This document shows, in pieces, positions 50,985 to 59,939 of a stretch of DNA of 64,000 bases. The translations under genes and the position numbers were made by a program. The stretch is taken from the NCBI GenBank assembly GCA_934045075.1, contig OW203748.1:11931651-11995650 (forward strand), read 5' to 3'. A model generated the notes under the pieces. It was not told the origin of the DNA. It worked only from the letters and a program-made list of their open reading frames with translations, and searched no databases. This DNA comes from Yponomeuta sedellus. Lineage: Eukaryota; Arthropoda; Insecta; Lepidoptera; Yponomeutidae. How positions within the stretch are numbered: position 1 is the first letter of the stretch; each line of letters begins with the position of its first letter.

Positions 50985-51150
50985 GTATCCTCAAGGACTA
51001 GACAGAGACCAGGGTGTGTCAATTACACGGCCCTAACATACATCTTTCCTATCTTTAGCATTTCTTGGTTCTTGTATGGTTCCAGGCCTATTTCAGGTAC
51101 TCTATACCTTGCCCTTTGCTAATAGATCCTCTATTTGGTCTAACTATTAT
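50985..51150 (-). mobile_element. RTE-like LINE remnant
   Basis: CCTCAAGGACTAGACAGAGA, CCAGGCCTATTTCAGGTACT, CCCTTTGCTAATAGATCCTC on the plus strand, a decayed version of 34558-34800. Confidence 0.5.
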
Positions 51151-51154
51151 TTTA

Positions 51155-52140
51155 AAATAGTCTAGGTAGGCTCTTGTAGTTGTGAGTGGTAATATACAGG
51201 TTTCCTATAAGATCAAGTTTTATTTAGTTACTTAGAAACAGTTTCTAAAGGTAAGATCTCTACTCTAGGTAGAGTCAGGGTAAAATGGTTTTGGTGGTTC
51301 TTTGCTCTAGGCAGGTGGCGGACCATAGTTACTGCTTGCCCCTTTAAATGCGGTGTGCGCATGGCTATCCATGGGTGTTAATCAATAGTAACGAAAAAAG
51401 TACATAGAGAAAGACAGTAAACTCTAAGTGCATTTATTAGGTAAGGGAAAACCAACTGACTTAGATAAGAGTGCGTAATTAAAGCGGTCCAATGCTGTAA
51501 CAAGGAAAACAGTACAAAAATCGATACTAAACGAGGACAAATCCAAAAACCACAGTAAATCTATTTTAAAATTGTGATGTCATTGCGAAATAACATTGTA
51601 GGTGCGCAAGGCCGTAAGAAGTTTATAGAAAAGTAAACTTGGACAACTAATTAAGGCCTTCTGCGGCATAATGGGGCTTCCTAAAATGGTGTAGGTCTGT
51701 TTGAAACAAAGTCTTCCAGCTATAACACAAGTAAATTAGTGCCAAGTCGAATTTTCGATCGTGTTTAGCCTATGTCAACAAAGGACGAAGAGTCCAACAA
51801 ACGAAACAAGAATGAATGCGGACATTCCAGCAAGCGGCTTGCGGATATAATGCCCATCTCGAAACAAGGAAGTCCACGGAATCGGGTTACAGGGAGCTTA
51901 CGATCGATATATTTATACGAAAACCTGAAAGCTCCTCTACAAAATGGCGTGAATGTAATCCAGCCGAATAGAGTAGCACGGGATAGCAAATGGGAGTAAC
52001 GACTTGACCCACGACCTATATTCTGCCGGTTTATACGCCTGTGCGAACAGATGTAAGAATTTTCGTTTCCTGTGTAATTTCTGTAAAGGTTACAGTGTCG
52101 CGACCATTTGTACTTAATAATTAGGTTTATAAGAATATTT
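51155..52140. other. Unassigned; possible second exon on the minus strand
   Basis: 51719-51580 on the minus strand follows an acceptor (TTACTTGTGTTATAG) and is open for about 46 codons in the phase expected from the candidate first exon at 52177-52147. No domain is recognised, so this may be chance. A 75-codon ORF on the plus strand (51772-51999) is also unassigned. Confidence 0.2.
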
Positions 52141-52146
52141 ACTCAC

Positions 52147-52177
52147 CGTTTCCCGACAGCTTTTCGGCCCAAAACAT
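52147..52177 (-). CDS. Candidate first coding exon (MFWAEKLSGN) with strong donor
   Basis: On the minus strand ATG at 52177 opens MFWAEKLSGN and is followed at once by a strong donor, AACG|GTGAGTAAAT. The upstream sequence ATAAGTGTTTTGTG is compatible with a start context. The 31-bp exon would leave one base of a split codon. I do not recognise the protein. A chance ATG near a donor is possible, hence the low confidence. Confidence 0.3.
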
Positions 52178-52189
52178 CACAAAACACTT

Positions 52190-52460
52190 ATTTTTCGTTA
52201 CAAGCTGTTACACGCCCTACAACATCACGAGTACACTACGCCATCTGGCGGTCATTGGCTGCAAAATGCAATTAGTTTATCAACCGCTCCTATATTCACG
52301 CCGTTGTTAAAATTATTTCGATCAACTGCCAATACTCAATCAATCATCGCAAACTCATTAATTACACTACAAAACTATCACCGAAAATATTGACCGACCA
52401 AAACTTTATTTACGGTCTTGTTAGAACTTTGTTTACCATCCTAGCTTAGATCCGTAGAGG
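52190..52460. other. Possible upstream region of the minus-strand candidate gene
   Basis: It includes CACTACGCCATCTGGCGGTC, a common short motif in insect repeats. No TATA box or other core element is convincing. Confidence 0.25.
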
Positions 52461-52463
52461 AGA

Positions 52464-52850
52464 GTGGCTCGTCCTCGTATTGATTTTTTACGCAGCTGCT
52501 CTGAATCAGCGCCCGCAAAACTCGCCTACGTCAATAGTTTACGAAGTCCGTACAACTTGACTCATCGATATTTTTCCTGCGTTTCGCTGGTAAAGTGCGG
52601 GATGCAGAAGCTTGTTTTAGTACGTTGCCAAGGCGAGCGTGAAGGCCCGTGCCTTGTAAGGAGACTGGTCAGCTATGTGGGACATGATTTCATCTCAGGC
52701 ATTCAGTATGCGTCCGCAAGCTGTACCTATCTACTCGGGGTACCTACGCCCAACGGCGGTCGTAGGTTGGCGTGGGCTTGCGTCGGAAAGGAAAGTGTCA
52801 CAGTAAAGTCGTTTGGAAATGGGAACAGCACATCGGCCTTCACTTTTTAG
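52464..52850 (+). CDS. Uncharacterised 128-codon ORF, doubtful
   Basis: One of the longest frames in the window outside the recognised repeats; GC content is higher than its flanks. It starts MARPRIDFLRSCSESAPAKL, has scattered Cys residues (RSCSES, FSCVSLVKCG) and ends NSTSAFTF. No domain, signal peptide or coiled coil is evident and there is no neighbouring gene. It could be an exon, an old repeat or chance. Confidence 0.2.
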   Translation: MARPRIDFLRSCSESAPAKLAYVNSLRSPYNLTHRYFSCVSLVKCGMQKLVLVRCQGEREGPCLVRRLVSYVGHDFISGIQYASASCTYLLGVPTPNGGRRLAWACVGKESVTVKSFGNGNSTSAFTF

Positions 52851-52859
52851 GTACCTATG

Positions 52860-53375
52860 AATTCTCCAGTAACACGATCAAGTTGTGAACTTATGTAATT
52901 AGGTCATTTCGACACTTTTTTCATAATAGGTAATAATTGAAGTGCAGTGCTATTGGCACGCACGTAAAGGTTGATGTGCTGTTAACTACACTTATAGTTT
53001 AGGTGTATGGTTCACAAACTCTTGTTAAAGTTCGCCTTAGCCTACTCAAAAGATACATTTCATTTACTTGTCATTGAATCAAACTTGCAAAGTGAAAACT
53101 TACGAAAAAATATATCCATGAATAATATGTCCTGTGTAATTATGTCCATGAATATTAAAATAGGCTGTAGTAAAAGCAGAAACAATATACATTATACATC
53201 ATTCAAAGAATGCCACCTGAATTGGGTTTTTTGGGTTCCGTAGTCAACAAGAAAGACCTAGTCTGTCTGAAAGTCTGCCTTTCTACGAGTACATCCCAGC
53301 TCAGAGACGATTAGTTCCAAAATATATTATTAATCACGCCGGCAAAACGTTATTGTATTAATAACATATAAAATA
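52860..53375. other. Unassigned; GGTTCCGTAG repeat edge
   Basis: 53228-53300 has GGGTTCCGTAG and CTGTCTGAAAGTCTGCC, weakly like the repeat at 1310-1640. Otherwise AT-rich without genes. Confidence 0.3.
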
Positions 53376-53377
53376 AA

Positions 53378-53445
53378 TCTATTCCTCTACACTTAAATTA
53401 AGGATTTCGTTTCTATTCCTCTACACTTAAATTAAGGATTTCGTT
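53378..53445 (+). repeat. Perfect tandem duplication, 2 x 34 bp
   Basis: TCTATTCCTCTACACTTAAA plus the following 14 bp are repeated without change at 53378 and 53412. A recent slippage or replication event (or an assembly duplication). Confidence 0.95.
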
Positions 53446-53449
53446 GCCA

Positions 53450-53940
53450 TATCGTGAGATTTCGTTGGATTGGCAATTTAGAAAAAGCGTGGTGGACAAA
53501 AAAAAAATACATTTAGAGCGTCTTCCCACAATTTCCGGGTAAACGTTTAATAAAATTCTAGAAACTAGCACATACATTATAGAGAAGTTAATGGAATACT
53601 ATCACGGGCAAGTAGGCTTTCCGAGCTTACGAGTAACAGTCTTAAATTTATTCAAGGACATTTTCGTACGAGTAATAGTCGTAAATTTATTCAAAGAATA
53701 GTTACTTACTTGTTAATTACTTCCTTGTTACTTGATATTAATTGGTTAATTGGTTGTCAATAATTTAATTTATTTGTAAATATTGCAAATGATGTAACAA
53801 AGTGTAGAAAAGTTTCTACCTGTTTTGCCTTTGGGCGTGCGTACTTAATTAATATTGTGAATTGTTGTGAAGTAATTATTGTTGTGAAAATTATGTTCTA
53901 TAAAATGTCGTTATGTAGTAAATTTCTTTCTTTCCTCCGT
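53450..53940. other. AT-rich DNA with a diverged direct repeat
   Basis: GAGTAACAGTCTTAAATTTATTC (53630) and GAGTAATAGTCGTAAATTTATTC (53670) are direct repeats about 40 bp apart. No gene. Confidence 0.4.
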
Positions 53941-53947
53941 CTATAGT

Positions 53948-54060
53948 TACCTGGAATAAATTGCTTTTAGTAATAAGGCCTCCAATTGTACTATATTTTT
54001 AAGTATATAATTTCTGTTATGTAATTTCTGTGTACAATAAAGATTTTTCTATCTATCTAG
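53948..54060 (+). mobile_element. Jockey-like LINE 3' tail (J1 type)
   Basis: CCTGGAATAAATTGCTTTTAG, AATAAGGCCTCCAATTGTAC, CTGTGTACAATAAAG and a TCTATCTATC tail. Confidence 0.65.
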
Positions 54061-54064
54061 TAAA

Positions 54065-54455
54065 GTATATGATTAAAACACGATGAAAACTAATCAAGAA
54101 GACCATTCTACGGAACCTGCACTGCGCGTCACCCAACACATACTTGACCGATAATTCAATAATTAGGAAGAGTCCGCCACGCAACGTAAATCTAACTGTT
54201 GTGATAAAGTACTAAATGTAATTCTTCGAAACTCGGCCTTGAAGTGAAACAACAGGTACTTAGCAATGGTAATTGGTGGTTTAGGCTATTAGCAAATTAG
54301 GAACAGAGTTATTACACTTATCTAAATGCTAAGAAACAATTAACAAGGCCCCACTCTTATCAGCGATCGAGCGACAGTTAGTTATGGAATAGCTGGCCAG
54401 GTAGAAACGCCTGTGAAAATAAACTTAGCAACATATTTTTTTCGTGCATTCAACA
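54065..54455. other. Unassigned, upstream of a TATA box
   Basis: No repeat or gene recognised; may contain upstream regulatory sequence for the candidate promoter at 54460. Confidence 0.25.
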
Positions 54456-54459
54456 TTGC

Positions 54460-54551
54460 TATAAATAGAGCACTAACCGAGACTATCCTCCTTCGATTCC
54501 ATTGCAAATTGTGTTTATTAATTTAAAATACTATTTTTATCTACCTATCTC
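54460..54551 (+). promoter_or_regulatory. Candidate TATA promoter with short leader exon
   Basis: TATAAATA at 54460-54467 is a consensus TATA box. About 30 bp downstream (around 54490) would be the start site. The leader has no ATG ORF and ends at ACCTATCTC|GTGAGTATCT (54551/54552), a strong donor. No downstream coding exon was identified within the following kilobases, so the gene it would serve is unknown. Confidence 0.35.
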
Positions 54552-54559
54552 GTGAGTAT

Positions 54560-55195
54560 CTCAATAAATTTCTATAAAAACTTATGTAATGCAACCATTA
54601 CAATGTAATCTTTAACTAAGCAGCGCCATCTATCGGCGGGTAGCGACGTCGCGCCGTCAATTTATTACGATAAAAATCTCGGCAAAAGCTTTTCTTGTAT
54701 CACAACATTTGTCCAACTTGTTAGTGCTAGTCGTAATAAAGATACACATCTCAATTTTTCCTCCGGGTCTTATCTCCGCGACCCTAACTAAATATACTTT
54801 GAAAAATTACGCACTCCGCCTCGAGCTCTTTCTAACTCGGGTGTTTGGCGTAGGAGCAACAGAGAGAGATGCGTTATGAATATTTTTTATTACTGGGGGT
54901 GAAATGTAGAGGGTGAAAACCAAACTATTTTAGTGAATTGTTGCGATGCGGATTGCGCCTTTTACTTTGATTGGCAAACTTTTAAATAGAGACATTAATG
55001 CTTACGCGAGGGGTGCAGCGGATATTATTGTTTTGTTATTTTTGTTTTTACAACGCTAGAAAATTTGGCCCGGGGGGGCGCTTAATTAAGTGGTTATTCA
55101 AATCAAAAATGTTTCAGTCCCGACGGGATACTTGTACCAAGTATCCTGGCAAGTACGTATCTACGATAGTAACGATAGTACCTAAGTTTCTTCTT
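54560..55195. other. Unassigned
   Basis: AGCGCCATCTATCGGCGGG at 54622 is a short motif common in insect repeats. A 91-codon ORF at 54998-55273 runs into the LINE tail and is not called. Confidence 0.3.
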
Positions 55196-55204
55196 GACGC
55201 TTCT

Positions 55205-55273
55205 TCCTCTTCTCTAACTAGAGACAATAAAGTGTACTATAAAGAATATTCTTATCTTCTTATCTTATCTTAG
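55205..55273 (+). mobile_element. J1-type LINE terminal tail
   Basis: GAGACAATAAAGTGTACTAT, AAAGAATATTCTTATCTTC with a repeated TCTTAT tail. Confidence 0.55.
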
Positions 55274-55521
55274 AGACACGAAAGAAATGAAGAAGAAGAC
55301 ACCGTTTATTAAGAGTACCTCCAACAGAAACACACCACATTACAACATAATATCTTCAAGCACAATACAAACAAACTCAGTCAGTGGCTAAACCCGATCA
55401 CAAGACCTAGTCGTAGGGCTGAGTGAAATATTTGAGTACATATGAGTACCCATTTGAGTACATATGAGTACCCACCGTTTTTTCTGTAATTTCTCTGTCG
55501 GTCGTAATTTGGGCTGACTTA

Positions 55522-55782
55522 GGGCGAGATAAATAGTCGTTGCTTAGCCCAAGTCCGTACTCATGCTTCCCTAAGCATTACTTCAGGCTAACTTAGCTAA
55601 GTATCAATGCGTTACTAAAATATACGTTTGCTTAGCTAAGCATTTTCTTAGGCCAATGCTAAGAATTAGTCCTGGTTTCGCGACTTAGAGAGTGCCAAAG
55701 TACTGTCTATGATAGACAAATCGATTCTTAAGCAAGTGCTTTCGCTAAGACTCGTTCTTAGAAGCGACTATTTATCTCGCCC
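55522..55782. mobile_element. MITE, 261 bp, flanked by TTA, with many CTTAG motifs
   Basis: Terminal inverted repeats start GGGCGAGATAAATAGTCG at the left, and the right end is CGACTATTTATCTCGCCC. TTA is duplicated at 55519-55521 and 55783-55785, as in PIF/Harbinger elements. The inside contains about ten CTTAG/CTAAG copies, several as CTTAGCTAAG palindromes. No ORF. Confidence 0.85.
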
Positions 55783-55789
55783 TTAGTGT

Positions 55790-56085
55790 CTACAGTATAT
55801 TTCATTCTTTGTTGTATTAGTTTTTTGGGTGGCCTGGCATCCTAAGATACAGATCTGTGATCTAGTTTGGGACCCAGTCTGTCCGCAAGTCGCTTCTATT
55901 GCACCATATTGTACCACTGCTATTTTCCAACTAATTTGTGGATGGAGAAAGAAAGACTCGTATTGCATTGTAATACAAATATTGACATAAAAAAACCTAA
56001 CTCACATAAGTCGGGGTGTGTCCTTTTGCTGCCTTTGCAGCGAGCTCAGCAGTTCTGTGCTGAGAAAATCACATCACAACATGCG
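55790..56085. other. Unassigned
   Basis: No gene or repeat recognised. Confidence 0.3.
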
Positions 56086-56087
56086 TA

Positions 56088-56275
56088 CTAATAATAAAAA
56101 GTTTGTGGGTGTGTATGTTTGTTACGTCTTCACGGCTAAACGGCTGGTGCGATTTTAATACAATTTGATAGGGAGTTAGCTGATACCCTGTATTAACACA
56201 TAGGCTTCGTTTCACTGCGGGAAAATATCTTATTCCTATGGGAAAATCGAAAAACCGCGGGGCACAGCTAGTTCC
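56088..56275 (+). repeat. Interspersed repeat family Y, copy 2
   Basis: AATAAAAAGTTTGTGGGTGTG, AAACGGCTGGTGCGATTTTA, CTTCACTGCGGGAAAATATC, and an ACAGCTAGT end. It carries the terminal part that is decayed in the 43.9-kb copy. Confidence 0.65.
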
Positions 56276-56472
56276 GTATAGAATCGTCTCTACAAACCCA
56301 CAGACTTGAAAGCTTCTTAGTAGTTTTCCCTTAAAATTGCAGTGCCCTCGCGCAACTCCTATCACGGATTTGCACCATTGCCGTTTCCATATACGTAATG
56401 AGATGATTTATACAGCGTCCCACTGGACGCTAGTACCCATCTAGTTGTATGCATCTTCACTGACACTTCACC

Positions 56473-56517
56473 GATTTCGTGAAGTGTGAGTGAACTTTAC
56501 TCACACTTCACGAAATC
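56473..56517. repeat. Perfect 19-bp inverted repeat, 7-nt loop
   Basis: GATTTCGTGAAGTGTGAGT, GAACTTT, ACTCACACTTCACGAAATC. A GCGTCCAGTG-type motif flanks it on both sides (56417 and 56566) in direct orientation. Confidence 0.85.
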
Positions 56518-56599
56518 AGTGTGGCTGCCTTGCCTTTGCATCTGCATAATGATGATTGTGTAAAGCGTCCAGTGACACCTTTACTCACACTAAATGGGT

Positions 56600-57280
56600 G
56601 AATTTTTATATAATTTCTGTCACCGTAATAATTTTTCGAGTACATTAAATAATTTATATCTATCTATATACTTTCTTATTAAAGAACCTCTACCACGTAA
56701 AGCAATATTCTTTTAATTTCTTATTCTCTGGAAGTAGGGTTGTTTTGATCTGATCATTGGGTACAAAATGCTGTTTCCCTCCATAGGGAGGGAAAAACTT
56801 ATTCAAATTTATTCCCACCTAAGGGCCGGAATTAACTTTAAAGTTAGAACTACTGTCAGCTGTGAAGAGTCTTATGTAAAAGAAACGGCCATGTGAGTTT
56901 CTAAACAGCCAGTGTGGACTTAGCGCAAACTTCTTTGAGCGGAATAAGCCGCAACAATTCAAAGAGTATATAAACACTACGTTTTAAGAGACGTGACCTC
57001 CATATATGCTTTTGTAATGAGTTTAGCCCCGTTAGCAATACCAACCAATAGAGCAAAAATGCAATGACAAAAATAAGTGCTACCAACATAATAACTTGCC
57101 TGTGCAATAGGGACGTCCACATACATTACTACATTTATCGATATCGATAAATTATCATGCAGGGGCTTCGCAGTCAGCCTAATAAAATAATACAAATCAA
57201 TGTTTTCAATAAAACGACAAATTAAATTAGTATTTTATTATTTATTATCAAATCACAATAATTGTGGTCAAGGTCTATTG
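56600..57280. other. Unassigned DNA 3' of the THAP gene
   Basis: Two overlapping minus-strand ORFs of 72-73 codons (56901-57195) are hydrophobic (VALIFVIAFLLYWLVLLTG) but have no known domain and lie beyond the predicted polyadenylation signal. Confidence 0.25.
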
Positions 57281-57295
57281 AATTTATTTCAGCAG

Positions 57296-57648
57296 CTATT
57301 TGGGTTTTTTTAGAGGTGTCCAATCTGAGCGAACTTCATCAATCGGTGGTTTGGATTCAGGTGCTGAAATCGTAAAAAAAGTTGATTCGTTATTGATTAT
57401 TAATATGTTTGTAAACTATGCTACTTACCGGGATAGTTCTGATATGCTGAGATTCCAGGCCACAATAATTGTGGTCAAATCCTGCTGGACCAATAGCAAC
57501 AGCTGATATTTTGGCTGCTGTACAAGGTTTGTAATTTATCAAAGTAAACAAACACTAGTTACAAAAAACTTCAGCGATACATGAAAAGTCTACGTACCAG
57601 AGTTCTTTTGTGAAGCTCGAGAACTAATAGGTTTTTGTATAGCTGAAT
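57296..57648 (-). CDS. THAP gene downstream exons 4-6 (tentative)
   Basis: E4 (TTTATTTTCAG acceptor) reads SAIQKPISSRASQKNS in one phase. E5 has a tandem CAGCAG acceptor, reads AAKISAVAIGPAGFDHN..., and ends ATCCCG|GTAAGTAG. E6 (TTTTTTTACGATTTCAG acceptor) reads PESKPPIDEVRSDWTPLKKP K and stop TAG in the most protein-like frame, but that frame is one base out of register with E5; the in-register frame gives HLNPNHRLMKFAQIGHL and stops. Low-complexity tail, no domain. Confidence 0.4.
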
Positions 57649-58985
57649 CTGAAAATAAACAATTGCAAGAATAGTCCGAAGAAAATTAAATAGTTTGTTC
57701 CTGTTTACCACATAACTGCATAATACAGTTACATAGTCAATAGGTAACTATCAAATACTATGATTAATAAATGATTATACTATCCTTAGCACGGGTTAGT
57801 GAATTAAAAATAAAAATAGTATAATCATGTGGGTACAGCGATATCATTCCGATGTTAAACCTAACTGCAAAGTAGGTAGACGGGGCTGTAAGTGATGCAA
57901 TCTACTTCAGCCAGATGTCGCTGCCTGTACGTAATACAGAGAATAGATGCCGGTGAGTCACCCATTAGCTCTGTTGGATAGAGCGCTGGCACGGATAGCC
58001 AGAGGTCGCGGGTTCGAATCCCGGCATAGGTGGAATTTTTAGCCTCTAAATAGGTTTTTAAAATTGTCCTTAGCACGGGTTAGTGCATTAAAAATAAAAA
58101 TTGTATAAATACATTTTTATAAAAAAAGATTTTAAGTTAAAATAAGTACCAAAAAACATTTAAGAAATTCCAATCACTAACCAGTTTCAAGTGATGCGAC
58201 GTGGCTACGTGGTAAGGAAACTCAGCTAGTAAGTAATCAGGAACAGGAGGCGCATTTATAAGTAGAGAAGGTACAGCACTGTAAAAAAATGTTTATCTAA
58301 GTAATGTCATTTATGTATTAAGACGTAATAATAATATTGCGTTCTAAATGACGGAGCAAAATACATTCAAATGTTCGACGTAAAGCAAGGCGCATTTTGT
58401 TTTTTTATTAAATAATAAATTATTCATGAAATGTAGTGTTACATTATAAATTTATAACACAACTCACCATTTCTTTAATCGGCTTCCTTTTTTGTTAAAA
58501 TCTTTCGGCCTGAAATTATCTCCACATACATATTTATGTTGGTGGAGTTCTTCGATGGGGATATACGCAAGATCTTCCACAATTTTCACCCATTGTCTGC
58601 ATCTAAAAAAAACACATTCAATGCAGCCACTAATAGTGCATCGTAGAAACATTGTTATGGCTTACAGCAATTCACCCGTCGTACACTGAGTAGTAATTCT
58701 GACCAAGGTACTCATCAGATATTTTTTATCGATATTGAACAAATTTATGGCACATCACTATGACGTTGAAACAACTCAATATTTTTCTCATAATGTATTA
58801 ATTACGTTATCTAACATAATTTATGATCTTGCTCTTGTGCAAGATGACAAAAACTGTAGCCAGAAATACTTACCTAGGTCTTCATCCCTAGGAAATTTAC
58901 TCATAAACTTTCTTTTGGTACCCTTTGACCGGCTGCATCTTATTTTACAAATGGCACAAGTTCGACACCATCCGATCAGTGCCAT
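57296..58985 (-). CDS. THAP-domain protein gene, six-exon model
   Basis: Proposed exons on the minus strand: E1 58985-58874, E2 58602-58468, E3 58278-58182 (or to 58178), E4 57648-57598, E5 57517-57429, E6 57363-57296. E1-E3 together encode a THAP-type (C2CH-like) zinc finger, a DNA-binding domain of animal transcription factors and P-element relatives. Seen: an FP motif in E1, W and VCGDNF in E2, and AVPS in E3, the four hallmarks in the right order and spacing. Donors are good (GTAAGT in E1 and E5, GTGAGT in E2). AATAAA lies at 57288-57283. A SINE-A copy sits in intron 3. E2/E3 join cleanly in phase; E1/E2 and E5/E6 are each off by one base as I read them, so either a small exon is missed, an indel is present or the 3' exons are mis-modelled. 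It is too short to be a transposase, so a host gene (or a decaying one) is likely. Confidence 0.65.
57782..58108 (+). mobile_element. SINE-A dimer-like copy inside THAP intron 3
   Basis: CCTTAGCACGGGTTAGTGAA, TAATCATGTGGGTACAGCG, GCAAAGTAGGTAGACGGGGC, CGCTGCCTGTACGTAATAC, a tRNA module at 57957-58031 (TAGCTCTGTTGGATAGAGCG, GGGTTCGAATCCC) and a tail. It is antisense to the gene. About 25 bp of the usual GTAGAGGTTCGAAATTTCAC segment are missing before the tRNA module. Confidence 0.85.
58182..58602 (-). CDS. THAP gene exons 2 and 3: C-terminal half of the finger and AVPS box
   Basis: E2 (58602-58468) follows an acceptor with eight T (TTTTTTTTAG) and encodes CRQWVKIVEDLAYIPIEEL, then KYVCGDNFRPKDFNKKGSRL and KK, ending AAATG|GTGAGT. 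E3 (58278-58182) follows TTTTTTACAG and completes the split codon as Cys: CAVPSLLINAPPVPDYLL, then AEFPYHVATSHHLKL. The usual C-x2-H ligand pair is C-x2-N here (VCGDN). Domain length between W and AVP fits the family. Confidence 0.7.
58874..58985 (-). CDS. THAP gene exon 1: N-terminal half of the zinc finger
   Basis: Starts at ATG 58985 (MALIGWCRTCAICKIRC) and continues with SRSKGTKRKFMSKFPRDEDL. Candidate zinc cysteines are C7, C10, C13 and C18; the FP.D motif is the invariant THAP proline region. It ends CTAG|GTAAGTATTT, a near-perfect donor, leaving one base of a split codon. An alternative upstream in-frame ATG at 59009 would add eight residues. Confidence 0.65.
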
Positions 58986-59087
58986 TATTAAAAGAAAATC
59001 ACCAAACACTGTACAACAAGATACACACAGCTAGATATTGAAAAAACTTAAAACACATAAAATAACTAGTAAACTTTCTAATATGTG

Positions 59088-59180
59088 CCGCGTTCCGCCA
59101 TATTTGTTATGTTTTCAGCAAAGAAAGAGTAAGTAGTATTATAGAGTGAGACAAAAATATGTCCGCCATTAAAACGGGGC
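59088..59180 (-). promoter_or_regulatory. Possible THAP gene promoter with two ATGGCGG motifs
   Basis: Upstream of E1 on the minus strand, AATATGGCGGAACG (about 59105-59092) and TTAATGGCGGACAT (about 59177-59164) match the YY1/Pho core ATGGCGG. Such sites are common close to TATA-less start sites. No TATA box lies at the expected distance. Functional role is inference. Confidence 0.3.
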
Positions 59181-59184
59181 TAAA

Positions 59185-59935
59185 TGCGAACAAAAATTTC
59201 AAAGTTCCTACTTGCGCTAGGCTGCAACAATTATGCGGTGAGTTCCATATTTGAAATTAAAAAGGCGACATCAATTATTGGCGGGACACTAATCTGTTAT
59301 TATGACATGTATCCGTGACGGATTTAAAAAAAAAAGGTAATAATCTTTTATGCTAAGATTTGAATATTACAAATGAGTTCTTATTTTCCTCATATTCGAA
59401 ATGAAAAGTACAGTGTTTATCACGGGTAAAAGAATCAATTCCTACTCGGACTATAGCCGCCCACGCTGCGCTCGGGCTTCTAAATACCTCGGGAATTGAT
59501 CCTTTCGACCCTCGGTTAACAATCTACTATTCTTTTTATGCTGCCAAACAGGAGCACCCGCGACGTCTCTCTCCGAGAGTAAGCCAGCCTCTACAGTAGG
59601 ACATATATTTATACCTAGTGCATGAAAAATTACTAACTATTTCGCTTCAACGTATCACCGGTTTTCGGTAATTTTATAATAATAATTTTCGGTAATTTGT
59701 AAAAATGATTCCAATCATGTCATAAACCGCGCCTTGTCACTGTAAAGGAAAAAAGACCACTGCATTACATCCATACGTTATCTTTTTGAGGAAAATGATA
59801 ATTTGAACAAATTCACAAGTCGTAAAACAAAAGTTGTTGTGAGGCGAGCAGCTTTATTATTACAATAAGTAGCACTTATAAACATTAGTCAGAACTTAGC
59901 TGAGAATATAAACAAATGCACAATGTTGTTTAGGA
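59185..59935. other. Unassigned intergenic DNA
   Basis: No gene or repeat assigned. 59420-59530 (ACGCTGCGCTCGGGCTTC, ACCTCGGGAATTGATCC) looks repeat-like but is not matched in the window. Confidence 0.25.
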
Positions 59936-59939
59936 GCAC

